64,000 bases of DNA from Myxococcus fulvus (GTDB taxonomy: Bacteria; Myxococcota; Myxococcia; Myxococcales; Myxococcaceae), in NCBI RefSeq assembly GCF_900111765.1, contig NZ_FOIB01000001.1:310001-374000 (forward strand), given 5' to 3'. Position 1 is the first letter of the stretch. Each line of letters opens with the position of its first letter. The translations under genes were made by a program, and so were the position numbers. The notes under the pieces are model-generated. The model did not search any database, was not told the origin of the DNA, and saw only the letters and a list, made by a program, of their open reading frames with translations. Below are positions 22,734 to 33,433 of this stretch, piece by piece.

Positions 22734-25482
22734 GCCTCCGCCCCTGGAGGGGCCCGTTCGTTTCGGTCCCTACACCCTGGTGCGCCGCATCGGCGCCGGG
22801 GGGATGGGGGAGGTCTTCCTCGCGCGCGAGGAGGGCCCTCGGCGCGCCTGTGTGGTGAAGAAGGTCCTGCCGCAGTTGATGGAGAGCCCCCAGTTCGTGG
22901 GGCGCTTCCGCGACGAGGCCCGGGTGGTGGTGCGGCTGACGCACCCGAACATCGCCCGGGTGTATGCGATGGGCGAGGTGGAGGGGCAGCTCTACCTGTC
23001 GATGGAGTACGTGCGCGGCAAGACGCTCAGCCGCCTGTCGTATCGGCTGCGGCAGCTCGCGCGGATGATGCCCTTGGGCATCGTGCTGCATCTGGGCGAG
23101 CGGCTGTGTGAGGGATTGGCGTACGCGCACGACGCGACGGACGAGGACGGGCACCCGTTGCATCTGGTGCACCGGGACTTGTCTCCGGCGAACGTGTGCA
23201 TCAGCTACGCGGGCGAGGTGAAGATCATCGACTTCGGCGCGGCGCAGTCCACGCTGAAGGAGCAGCAGACGGCGCCCCGGGTGGTGATTGGGAATCTGAC
23301 GTACATGTCGCCGGAGCAGGCGCGAAAGCGCTTCGTGGACCGGCGCGCGGACGTGTACGCGGTGGGGGTGTTGTTGTGGGAGCTGTTCGCGTGGAAGCCG
23401 TTGTCCCAGCGGGGAGACCCGGTGGAGCGGTGGCGGCGCGCGGCGTATCCGCAGTGGGAGCCGGCGGGGAAGCATCGGGAGGGGCTGCCGTCGAGCATCG
23501 AGGCGTTCCTGGCGAAGGCGCTGACGTCGGAGCCGGCGAACCGCTTCCCGGACGCGGCGGCGATGGGCGCGGAGCTGGCGCGCTTGAAGGCGAAGCTGGC
23601 GCCCGGGGTGGGAGACGCGGAGCTCGGGAAGTTGTTGGCGCTGGTGTTCCCGAGGGAGAAGAAGGCGGAGGAGACGCTGCTCGAGGAGTTGCTGCGCGAG
23701 GAGGCGAAGCGCACGAACACCGAGCCGCAGCTGGTGGCCACGCTGGCGCCGCCGACGGCGCTCGCGTTCGAGCACAACGCCATCTACACGCCGGATGACT
23801 TCGTCCCGTCCGAGCGCGTCCAGGTGGGCCCCGCGCCGACGGCCGAGGACGACGAGACGATTCGTGAGCGGGGTGGGACGGCGAGGGGCGGCGGGGCGAT
23901 TCGTGAGCGGGGTGGACGGACGGGTATCGGCGATGACGAGCCGACGCACGCGATGAGCAGGCCTGGGCGCGGAGACGAAGTCCCGACGCTTCGGAGCGGG
24001 CGCACAGGCACGAGTCATGTCGGTGGCCCATCGGGCCTGGGGGATGACGAGCCGACGCACGCGATGAGCAGGCCCGGGCGCGCGGATGAAGTGCCACCGC
24101 TTCGAGGCGGACGCACGGGCGCGAGTGATATCGGGCCGTCGCGTGTCGGCGGTTCATCCGGCCTCGGCGATGGCGAGCGGACGCACGCGGGTGGCAGGCC
24201 AGGGCTCCGTGGTGACCTCTCCACGCTGCGCGAAGGAGGGGCGGGGCCTGGCGACGATGAAGCGACGCACGCGAGTGGCAGGCCCGGACGCGGAGATGAA
24301 GTCCCCGCGCTTCGTGGTGGCGGCGCGGGCGCTGGTGACGATGAGCCAACACGGACGAGCGGCGGGCCTGGACGCGGAGATGAAGTCCCCACCCTTCGTG
24401 GTGGCGGTGCGGGCGCTGGCGACACTGAGCCAACACGCGCGAGTGGCAAGCCTGGGCGTGGAGATGAAGCTTCGGCGCTTCGTGGTGGCGGTGGCGACGA
24501 TGAGCCAACACGCGCGAATGGGAGGCCCGGGCTCGGAGACGACATCCCCACGCTTCGCGGAGGGAGCGCGACCCCGAGCGATGTCGAGTTGATACAGGCG
24601 CGCGGGACCCCGCGGCTCGGGGACGAAGCCCCGACGCTTCGGCAGGGCGGTACGGGGCCGGGCGATGACGAACCGACGCATGCCGTCGGCAGACCGGGGC
24701 GCGGAGTCGTCGAGCCGACTCCCTCGCACAGGGCTCGAGGCCCTGGCGACGACGAACCGACGCGCACTGAAACAGATGGACGCCGCTTGGGGCACGCGGG
24801 CCCGGACACCGAACCCATGCGCGGCATGGGACGGAGTGAGGTCACCCGTGGTCCCGGGGACGACGAGCCGACCCTCGCGATGCGAGGCCCAGCGACCACC
24901 CCTCCCAGCCGACCGGAATCGGGGCACGGAGAGGGATGGCGACTCGCCGACGAGGACGAACCCACCGCTGTCGCCGTGCCTCCGCGTGTGGTGGCGGCCG
25001 ACCCCTCCATCACCCTCCCGCTCGATATCGAGGCCATCGAGTCACGGACCGCGCAATATGGCGTCGACACCGGAGCGCCGCGAGCCGCGTCTAAACCCAA
25101 CATCGAAGCCACCGAGGCGCTCGATGCCGCGAAGGTCCTGGTGGCCATCGAGAAGCAGGCTCACGCCGCGCGGGCCAGCGCCCCAAGGCCCGAGGACACC
25201 GTGACGCCCGCCATGCCGAGCACGCACCCCAGGCGTGCCCCACGGGAGACGCAGGTGGGCTTCGGCATCGACATCTCGCAGACGGTGTCCACCCAGGCCA
25301 TCGAGGCCCGCAGGCTGGAGCTGGTCCGAGCCATCACCGGAGAAGACGAGGCGCCCGTCGTCGAACCCGAGCGCCCATCCGGACGCTGGCTCCAGGCGCC
25401 TCGACTCGGGCTCGCCCTGGCGCTGTTCGTGGGCGCGGCCCTGGTGGGCCTGTTCGTGGTCTGGCTGACGGTGTGGCGGTGA
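22717..25482 (+). CDS. Membrane-anchored Ser/Thr kinase with a long DDEPT repeat region
   Basis: A 922-aa protein if translation starts at TTG 22717, which overlaps hemL by 17 bases. No ATG lies between hemL and the kinase domain, so a rare start is required. The kinase domain (about 16-300) has GAGGMGEV, Lys in VVKKV, HRDLSPANV, IDFGAAQS and MSPEQ. Residues about 400-735 hold about 12 diverged repeats of 20-43 residues around DDEPTHA and DEVPTLR. A single hydrophobic segment near the C-terminus (ALALFVGAALVGLFVVWL) would anchor it with the kinase inside. The repeat Thr residues could be autophosphorylation sites. Confidence 0.88.
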   Translation: MARPVEPPPLEGPVRFGPYTLVRRIGAGGMGEVFLAREEGPRRACVVKKVLPQLMESPQFVGRFRDEARVVVRLTHPNIARVYAMGEVEGQLYLSMEYVRGKTLSRLSYRLRQLARMMPLGIVLHLGERLCEGLAYAHDATDEDGHPLHLVHRDLSPANVCISYAGEVKIIDFGAAQSTLKEQQTAPRVVIGNLTYMSPEQARKRFVDRRADVYAVGVLLWELFAWKPLSQRGDPVERWRRAAYPQWEPAGKHREGLPSSIEAFLAKALTSEPANRFPDAAAMGAELARLKAKLAPGVGDAELGKLLALVFPREKKAEETLLEELLREEAKRTNTEPQLVATLAPPTALAFEHNAIYTPDDFVPSERVQVGPAPTAEDDETIRERGGTARGGGAIRERGGRTGIGDDEPTHAMSRPGRGDEVPTLRSGRTGTSHVGGPSGLGDDEPTHAMSRPGRADEVPPLRGGRTGASDIGPSRVGGSSGLGDGERTHAGGRPGLRGDLSTLREGGAGPGDDEATHASGRPGRGDEVPALRGGGAGAGDDEPTRTSGGPGRGDEVPTLRGGGAGAGDTEPTRASGKPGRGDEASALRGGGGDDEPTRANGRPGLGDDIPTLRGGSATPSDVELIQARGTPRLGDEAPTLRQGGTGPGDDEPTHAVGRPGRGVVEPTPSHRARGPGDDEPTRTETDGRRLGHAGPDTEPMRGMGRSEVTRGPGDDEPTLAMRGPATTPPSRPESGHGEGWRLADEDEPTAVAVPPRVVAADPSITLPLDIEAIESRTAQYGVDTGAPRAASKPNIEATEALDAAKVLVAIEKQAHAARASAPRPEDTVTPAMPSTHPRRAPRETQVGFGIDISQTVSTQAIEARRLELVRAITGEDEAPVVEPERPSGRWLQAPRLGLALALFVGAALVGLFVVWLTVWR
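23925..24890 (+). repeat. Diverged tandem repeat inside the kinase gene
   Basis: In-frame repeats encode units of the form GDDEPTHAxxRPGRGDEVPTLRGG. About 12 units can be counted; the core is about 28 codons and two units carry longer spacers. Units have drifted (DDEAT, DTEPT, DVELI), so this is an old expansion, not a recent slippage tract. It falls between the kinase domain and the C-terminal membrane segment. Confidence 0.8.
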
Positions 25483-25513
25483 CGCCGCGCTGTTCATCGA
25501 GAGTCTCGGACCC

Positions 25514-26062
25514 ATGCGAATCGAACACGTCGAGAAGCTCACCGCGGCGGAGTTGAGCGGCTCGGATTTCTCGTTCGACGTAGAAGAAGAAGCCGTGGCT
25601 CCGTTCGACGGGCCCACCTTGAGCAGGACCGTCCCGGTCACGCGCTACACGAAGCGATACGAGCTGGAGGCCGACCTCGTCGAGACCACGGACCCGGCGC
25701 AGTCCTTGATTGTCGTGGCCCGGAGTGACGGCCAGGTCGCGGGCTACATCCTGGTCTCCCGCGCCTGGAATCACTGCGCCCAGGTCGATGACTTCGCGGT
25801 CGCGCGCTCCCATCGCCGTCAGGGGCTGGCTCGCGCCCTGATGGATGAGGCGGTCCGCTGGACGCGTGAGCGCGGTCTCCAGACGATTCGGCTCGAGACC
25901 CAGTCCAACAATGTCCCGGCGTGCCGCTTCTACGAGCGGTACGGTTTCAGGCTGGGCGGGTTCGACCGCTACCTCTACTCCGCGATTCCCTCCCAGCCAC
26001 GACCGGAGGTCGCCTTGTTCTGGTACCTCCGCGTCAGTCCGTCACCGCCATCCGGTAGCTGA
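25514..26062 (+). CDS. GNAT acetyltransferase, streptothricin-acetyltransferase-like
   Basis: A 182-aa GNAT protein. The acetyl-CoA binding segment is SHRRQGLARALMDEA, preceded by AWNHCAQVDDFAVA. The second half (IRLETQSNNVPACRFYERYGFRLGGFDRYLYS, ending VALFWYLR) follows the pattern of streptothricin N-acetyltransferases (Sat). It could give resistance to streptothricin-like lysine-rich antibiotics or acetylate another amine. Its 3' end overlaps the convergent outer-membrane protein gene by 29 bases. Confidence 0.85.
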   Translation: MRIEHVEKLTAAELSGSDFSFDVEEEAVAPFDGPTLSRTVPVTRYTKRYELEADLVETTDPAQSLIVVARSDGQVAGYILVSRAWNHCAQVDDFAVARSHRRQGLARALMDEAVRWTRERGLQTIRLETQSNNVPACRFYERYGFRLGGFDRYLYSAIPSQPRPEVALFWYLRVSPSPPSGS

Positions 26063-26870
26063 AGCCCAGGCTCACCGTGGCCGTGGAAATCCAGTTGCTG
26101 GTGAACCCGTCTCCGAACTCGTCGTCATTGTCATCCGACACGCCGCGCGCGCCGCCGCCCAGGTAGCGCAGGTTGAGGAAGGCCTCAAGCTGCGGCGTCA
26201 CCCGAATCCCCCCGCGCACCGACGCATCCAGCAGCGCGCCCGTGGTGTCCGAGTCGTCATCCCCGTTGATGAGGGCCGTGGGCGCATAGCTCCCATCCGC
26301 TTCCAATCCCAGCCACCACCGCTCGCTCAGCGCCCACTTCCCGCGCACCTTGAGCAGCGGCACCGGACCCACGTCGCGAGTCGCCCGTCGCAGCGTCCCA
26401 TCCGCCGACGTGAAGACGAAGTTCGCGTTGCGCAGCTGCAGCGAGAGGCCCACGGCCAGCTCGTCTTCGGAGACCCCGAGCAGGTCGAACAGGTAGCTGG
26501 CCCGATAGAACGGGAAGCTGTAGCGCACGTTCAGCGGAGTCCCCTCGGGGAAGGTGAGCGCGTCGATGCGCACGTCGCGGCGCAGCACCACGTCCGTGTC
26601 GAACAGCAGCGGCTGCACCAGGAACCCCACCGTGTGCCGCTTGCCGAGCGTCAGCTCCGCCGACAGGCGCACGAAGGTGTAGAGGTTGTCCTGTCCACCG
26701 TCCTCCGTGTAGCGGAACAGCGTCCCATCCCGACCCTGACGCAGGCTGTGCGAGAGCACGTCGAGGAAGCCCAGCTCACCCACGAACCGCAGGGACGTGC
26801 GTGGCTCCGCACGCGCGGGGATGCTCCCGAGACACAGCAACACGACCAGGACGCCGGTATGACGGAGCAT
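26034..26870 (-). CDS. Predicted outer-membrane or secreted beta-barrel protein
   Basis: A 278-aa protein with a Sec signal peptide (MLRHTGVLVVLLCLGSIPARA). The rest alternates short amphipathic strands rich in aromatic residues (LRFVGELGF, YLFDLLGV, WISTATVSLGFSYRM), consistent with a beta-barrel, with an acidic loop GDDDSD and another DDNDDE. The start at 26870 has AGGAAGG upstream. It is 20 bases downstream of the histidine kinase gene and probably cotranscribed. No specific family recognised. Confidence 0.72.
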   Translation of the reverse strand: MLRHTGVLVVLLCLGSIPARAEPRTSLRFVGELGFLDVLSHSLRQGRDGTLFRYTEDGGQDNLYTFVRLSAELTLGKRHTVGFLVQPLLFDTDVVLRRDVRIDALTFPEGTPLNVRYSFPFYRASYLFDLLGVSEDELAVGLSLQLRNANFVFTSADGTLRRATRDVGPVPLLKVRGKWALSERWWLGLEADGSYAPTALINGDDDSDTTGALLDASVRGGIRVTPQLEAFLNLRYLGGGARGVSDDNDDEFGDGFTSNWISTATVSLGFSYRMAVTD

Positions 26871-26890
26871 GGACCTTCCTTCTCGAGGAC

Positions 26891-29527
<2,637 letters not shown>

Positions 29528-29794
29528 GGCACCCACGACTCTTCCACCGCATGCAAGGGTCGAGAAGTGCACCCGCCCGCGCCTTGATGACCAGACTACA
29601 GACGCGGCCAACGCCTCGCGGTTTTCCCTTACATCCAATCCTTGTCGGGTGCATCCAATCGCTTGGACAGTCCTCGAGTGGATGAAAGGGAATGCGGGCG
29701 GGCCACCCTCCCGCAGCCACGCCCGCAAGTCATTGACGCGGAAGCCCGCCCGTACTCCCAGCGGGCAGGCTCACGGCACCTTCAGGCGCTCAGC

Positions 29795-30313
29795 TCAGGC
29801 CGACGCGCCCGGCACCGCCTCGGCGGCGCGGTGGTGGACCTTCTCGTACAGGCCGATGAGCTCCGCCTGCCCCAGGATGTGCCCCTCCATGGCCTTGAGC
29901 AGGTCCCGGCGGGTGGGGCGCCCCAGGTTCGGCAGCACCAGGTCCAGCGCGTACAGCTTGAAGTAGTAGCGGTGCCGGCCGACGGGAGGCATGGGGCCGC
30001 CGTAGGCCTGGTGGCCGAAGTCGTTCAGGCCCACGCGAATCCCAGGGGGCATCGTGTCCAGCTGGGCGCCTTCGGGCAGCTCCCGGGCGCCCGGGGGGAT
30101 GTTGTAGAGCACCTGGTGGCAGAAGACGCGCTGGGGCCGCTGGGGGTCCGGCGCGTCCGGGTCCTCGACGATGAGCGCCAGGCTCTTGGTCCCCGCGGGC
30201 GGGTTCTCCCAGCGCAGGGGTGGAGCGATGTCCTCACCCTCGCCAGTGAAGGCGATGGGGATGAGGTCCCCGTCGTTGAAGCGGGGGGACGTCAGCACGA
30301 GGGGCTTGGGCAT
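29795..30313 (-). CDS. YbhB/YbcL-type PEBP family protein
   Basis: A 172-aa protein of the phosphatidylethanolamine-binding (Raf kinase inhibitor-like) family. Family segments are SLALIVEDPDAPDP, NDFGHQAYGGPMPPVGRHRYYFKLYALD and the closing MEGHILGQAELIGLYEK. Bacterial members are small soluble ligand-binding proteins of unclear role. The 283-base region to the next gene (30314-30596) shows no gene. Confidence 0.92.
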   Translation of the reverse strand: MPKPLVLTSPRFNDGDLIPIAFTGEGEDIAPPLRWENPPAGTKSLALIVEDPDAPDPQRPQRVFCHQVLYNIPPGARELPEGAQLDTMPPGIRVGLNDFGHQAYGGPMPPVGRHRYYFKLYALDLVLPNLGRPTRRDLLKAMEGHILGQAELIGLYEKVHHRAAEAVPGASA

Positions 30314-30638
30314 GGAGTCCTCCGAAGTGAGCTAGGAGCAAGCTGGCGACGCGCCCACCCCGGCGCGGATGGGCGACATCCCAGCCGCTGGAGCGCCGGG
30401 CACCAGGGGGACTCAGCGGCCGGGCCCTCGGTGTGGCCCGGGGAGTCCTGCCTGCCCGCGCTGGAGGTGATAGCTGGGCTTGCCGGTGCCTCAACCCCCG
30501 CTGGGGGTGGCCCGTCCCGTGACCTTGTACTGGTTGCACCTGTCGCGCATTCGGTGTTAAGCGGCGCCCGCGTGTGAAGGGGTTGGATCGGGTGGCATGG
30601 AAATCCGAGGGTTTCCCAGGGTTTGGGGAGGCGTCCGA

Positions 30639-30899
30639 ATGGTGGCGAAGGAACCCCGGGAGCAGTCGGATGGGAGCGAGCTGGGGACCACGGCTCGCCA
30701 GATGAGGGCGGCGCAGCCCTACATCAACGCGGTGTGGAAGCTGGTGGGCGGGGCGGTGGTGGGGGTGCTGGGAGGCTACTGGCTGGACCGGAAGCTGGGG
30801 TCGGGGCCGTGGTTGCTGGTGGGGTTGAGCTTCCTGGGTATCTGCGTGGGCTTCTACGGATTCCTCCTCGAGATGGCCCGACTGGGGAAGCGCAAGTGA
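30639..30899 (+). CDS. atpZ: AtpZ/AtpI-type ATP synthase accessory protein
   Basis: An 86-aa protein (100 aa if the start at 30597 is used) with two membrane helices around GGAVVGVLGGYWLDRKLGSGPWLLVGLSFLGICVGFYGF. The YWLDRK-LGSGPW turn is the signature of AtpZ, which together with AtpI helps assemble the Fo ring and carry Mg or Ca ions. It opens the Fo gene cluster. Its stop overlaps the GTG of the next gene. Confidence 0.85.
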   Translation: MVAKEPREQSDGSELGTTARQMRAAQPYINAVWKLVGGAVVGVLGGYWLDRKLGSGPWLLVGLSFLGICVGFYGFLLEMARLGKRK

Positions 30900-31303
30900 C
30901 GGGGCAGGACGGCGAGGAGAAGGACCCGTTCAAGTCCCACGCGGGGCTGGCGGCCGGGGTGATGGTGGTGGGCGTGGCGGTGGCGGGGCTGTTCCCGACC
31001 GTGGTGGAGGACCGGGTTTCGGCGTTGTGGGGCGTGGGGCTGGCGGCGGTGACGGGTGTGGTGGCGCTGGTGCTCAAGCGGCGGGCGATGAGGCAGGACC
31101 TCAAGGCGGCGTTGAAGGTGGTGGGGGTGGTGTTCGGCCTGAGGATGGTGGCGGTGGTGGCGGGGCTGTTGGGGATGGTGTCGCGAGGCATGCAGCCGGT
31201 GCCGTTCGTCGCCGGCTTCTTCGGCGTCTACTTCGCGCTGCAATGGATTGAAGTCAGCTACGTGATGGCCGCGTCCAAGGGCGCGGCGGGCGGAGACGAG
31301 TGA
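30896..31303 (+). CDS. AtpI-like membrane protein of the Fo operon
   Basis: A 135-aa protein starting with GTG at 30896, overlapping the atpZ stop by four bases. It has about four hydrophobic segments (GVMVVGVAVAGLF, LWGVGLAAVTGVVALVL, VVGVVFGLRMVAVVAGLL, PFVAGFFGVYFALQWIEVSYV), the arrangement of ATP synthase subunit I. Sequence similarity to known AtpI is weak to the eye, so the name rests on position and topology. Its stop overlaps the atpB start. Confidence 0.75.
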   Translation: MTGQDGEEKDPFKSHAGLAAGVMVVGVAVAGLFPTVVEDRVSALWGVGLAAVTGVVALVLKRRAMRQDLKAALKVVGVVFGLRMVAVVAGLLGMVSRGMQPVPFVAGFFGVYFALQWIEVSYVMAASKGAAGGDE

Positions 31304-32349
31304 TGCGCAAGGCAATGGTGCTGTTCGCCAGTCTGTTCGTGGCCACCGCGTGGGCCGCCGGGTCGGGAGGCCACGGCGAGGGGCACGAGCCGAGTGTGCC
31401 GGATTACATCCTCCACCACGTCTCGGACACGAACGACTTCGAGCTCGAAGTCCCCCTGAGCCAGCCCATCCACCTGGGCGCGCTTCCCCCCATCCGCATC
31501 GGCAGCTGCGAGCCGGTGATGACGGACCACGGGCTGGTGGCCCCGTCCGGCTGGGGAGGCCTGTTCCAGGGCTGCCTGGACCTCTCCATCACCAAGCACA
31601 CGGTGATGATGTGGCTGGCGGCGCTGCTGCTCCTGGGCACCATGATGGTCTGGAGCAACCGGGACAAGACCAAGCTGGTGCCGCGCGGCACGGGCGCCAA
31701 CCTCATCGAGATGCTGGTCCTCTTCGTCCGGGACGAGATGGCCATCAAGAACATCGGCAAGGAGGACGGCCCGCGCTACGTGCCGTACCTGCTCACCGCG
31801 TTCTTCTTCATCCTCTTCATGAACCTCCTGGGCCTGGTGCCCTGGATGGCCACGGCGACGGGCAACCTGGCCGTGACGGCGGGCCTGGCCATCTGCACCT
31901 TCATCGTCACGCAGGCGGCGGGCATCCGCGCGGCGGGCCTGGGCGGCTACCTGAAGCACCTGACGGGCGGCGTCCACTGGTCGCTGTGGATCATCATGAT
32001 TCCGGTGGAGATCCTGGGCCTGTTCACCAAGCCCTTCGCCCTCACGATGCGTCTGTTCGCCAACATGCTGGCGGGCCACATCGTCCTCTTCTTCCTCATC
32101 GGCCTCATCTTCATCCTCGGCCACCCCGCGGTCGCGGTCATCAGCGTGCCCTTCGCGTTCGCCATCTACCTGCTGGAGCTGTTCGTGGCCTTCGTGCAGG
32201 CGTACGTGTTCACGCTGCTGTCGGCGCTCTTCATCGGCATGGCGGTGGCCACCGGTCACCACCACGACGAGCACGGCCACGCGGATGACCACGGCCACGG
32301 GCACTCGGAGCTGGGCCCCAGCCACGACCACGGCAAGGCGCACGCCTGA
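31303..32349 (+). CDS. atpB: ATP synthase Fo subunit a
   Basis: A 348-aa subunit a, which forms the proton half-channels. The essential Arg is in the helix FALTMRLFANMLAGHIVLF. It has a signal-like N-terminus (MRKAMVLFASLFVATAWA) and a roughly 60-residue extracytoplasmic stretch before the first helix, longer than in E. coli. The C-terminus ends in a His/Asp-rich tail (about 28 residues after VATGHHHDEHGHADD). The ATG at 31303 shares its A with the previous stop, showing tight coupling. Confidence 0.95.
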   Translation: MRKAMVLFASLFVATAWAAGSGGHGEGHEPSVPDYILHHVSDTNDFELEVPLSQPIHLGALPPIRIGSCEPVMTDHGLVAPSGWGGLFQGCLDLSITKHTVMMWLAALLLLGTMMVWSNRDKTKLVPRGTGANLIEMLVLFVRDEMAIKNIGKEDGPRYVPYLLTAFFFILFMNLLGLVPWMATATGNLAVTAGLAICTFIVTQAAGIRAAGLGGYLKHLTGGVHWSLWIIMIPVEILGLFTKPFALTMRLFANMLAGHIVLFFLIGLIFILGHPAVAVISVPFAFAIYLLELFVAFVQAYVFTLLSALFIGMAVATGHHHDEHGHADDHGHGHSELGPSHDHGKAHA

Positions 32350-32394
32350 GACAAGTTAGCGGGGCGCCAGCGGTCAGGCGCTCCGGTCGGAGAC

Positions 32395-32417
32395 CTGGCG
32401 ATTCGAAAGGTCGCCAG
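32395..32417 (+). promoter_or_regulatory. Hairpin between atpB and atpE
   Basis: A 7-bp perfect stem CTGGCGA (32395-32401) with TCGCCAG (32411-32417) sits in the 137-base gap before atpE. It could stabilise or process the mRNA so that subunit c is made in excess, as known for other atp operons; no U tract follows, so it is unlikely to be a full terminator. Confidence 0.35.
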
Positions 32418-32486
32418 AGGTAGTCCTGAAGGGCATCACGACCCCCCCACAAGCGGGTCCTTCGCTACGAAAAGAGAAGCACCGCC

Positions 32487-32717
32487 ATGACCAACCTCGC
32501 TCTTGCCTTCCTCGCCGCCGGCCTCGGTGCCGGTCTCTCCATCATCGGCGCCGCCCTCGGCATCGGTAAGCTCGCCGCCGCGGCCATGGACGCGACGGGC
32601 CGTCAGCCCGCCGCCGGTGGCGACATCCGCACCACGATGATCATCGCCGCGGCCCTCATCGAAGGCGCCACGCTGTTCGCGCTGGTCGTTTGCGTGCTTC
32701 TGGCCGTCAAGTCGTAA
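32487..32717 (+). CDS. atpE: ATP synthase Fo subunit c
   Basis: A 76-aa, two-helix proteolipid. Helix 1 has the GLGAGLSIIGAALGIG glycine pattern, the polar loop is ATGRQP, and helix 2 carries the ion-binding Glu in AALIEGATLFALVVC. No Gln is seen in helix 1 at the place used by sodium-type rotors, which favours protons. AGAGAAG lies upstream of the start. Confidence 0.96.
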   Translation: MTNLALAFLAAGLGAGLSIIGAALGIGKLAAAAMDATGRQPAAGGDIRTTMIIAAALIEGATLFALVVCVLLAVKS

Positions 32718-32836
32718 GGCCGTTTCGTAGGAAGCCTGGAGCGTGCCGGTGCTCGCCGCGAGCGGGCGCCGGTGCCTCCTGGTGGTAGAACCCCAAGACT
32801 TTCGCCGTCTGACTCCCTCACGCCGGACACGCCGCC

Positions 32837-33388
32837 ATGTTCCTGCCCAACGTCCTCGCCGCCAGCAACCTCGTGAGCGTCCAGCCGGGCCTCATCTTCT
32901 GGACCCTCGTCACCTTCGTCATCGTCTTCTTCGTCCTGAAGTCGAAGGCGTGGGGCCCCATCCTCCAGTTGGTCGAGGAGCGTGAGAAGCAGATCTCCGC
33001 CGCCGTGGAGAGCGCCAAGCGTGAGCGCGCCGAGGCGGAGAAGCTGCTGGCCGACCAGAAGACGGCCATCGCCGAGGCCCGCCGTCAGGCCGCCGAGGAG
33101 ACGCGCCGCAACCAGCAGGAGATGGAGAAGTTCCGCGAGGAGCTGATGGCCAAGAGCCGCAAGGAGGCGGAGGAGCTGAAGCTGTCTGCGCGTCGCGAAA
33201 TCGACGAGCAGAAGACCAAGGCCATCGCCGAGGTGCGCTCCATGGCCGTGGACCTGGCGATGGAAGTGGCCGGCAAGCTCATCAACGAGCGCATGGACGA
33301 CAGCAAGCACCGCGCGCTGGCCGAGCAGTTCGTGCAGGGCCTCCCCCTGAGCGGCACCGGCAACGCCGGCGTTCGCCGGTCGGCCTAG
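32837..33388 (+). CDS. atpF: ATP synthase Fo subunit b
   Basis: A 183-aa peripheral-stalk protein: one N-terminal membrane helix (GLIFWTLVTFVIVFFVLKS) followed by a long charged coiled coil rich in Glu, Arg, Ala and Lys. Length and layout are typical. It is the last gene of the Fo cluster; atpH, atpA, atpG, atpD and atpC do not follow, and a hairpin terminator comes directly after. Confidence 0.95.
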   Translation: MFLPNVLAASNLVSVQPGLIFWTLVTFVIVFFVLKSKAWGPILQLVEEREKQISAAVESAKRERAEAEKLLADQKTAIAEARRQAAEETRRNQQEMEKFREELMAKSRKEAEELKLSARREIDEQKTKAIAEVRSMAVDLAMEVAGKLINERMDDSKHRALAEQFVQGLPLSGTGNAGVRRSA

Positions 33389-33395
33389 TTCGGGG

Positions 33396-33417
33396 AAGCG
33401 CGCCTTGGGGCGCGCTT
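33396..33417 (+). terminator. Terminator after atpF
   Basis: A perfect 9-bp stem, AAGCGCGCC (33396-33404) and GGCGCGCTT (33409-33417), with a TTGG tetraloop, is followed by GTT. It lies 8 bases after the atpF stop and 17 bases before the ychF start, so ychF needs its own promoter or read-through. Confidence 0.7.
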
Positions 33418-33433
33418 GTTCCAGGGAAACACC

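Noticed and set aside
23925-24890. Kinase repeat region as a recent microsatellite-type expansion
   Set aside because: The units have diverged in sequence and length, so it is an old protein repeat, not a slippage tract.
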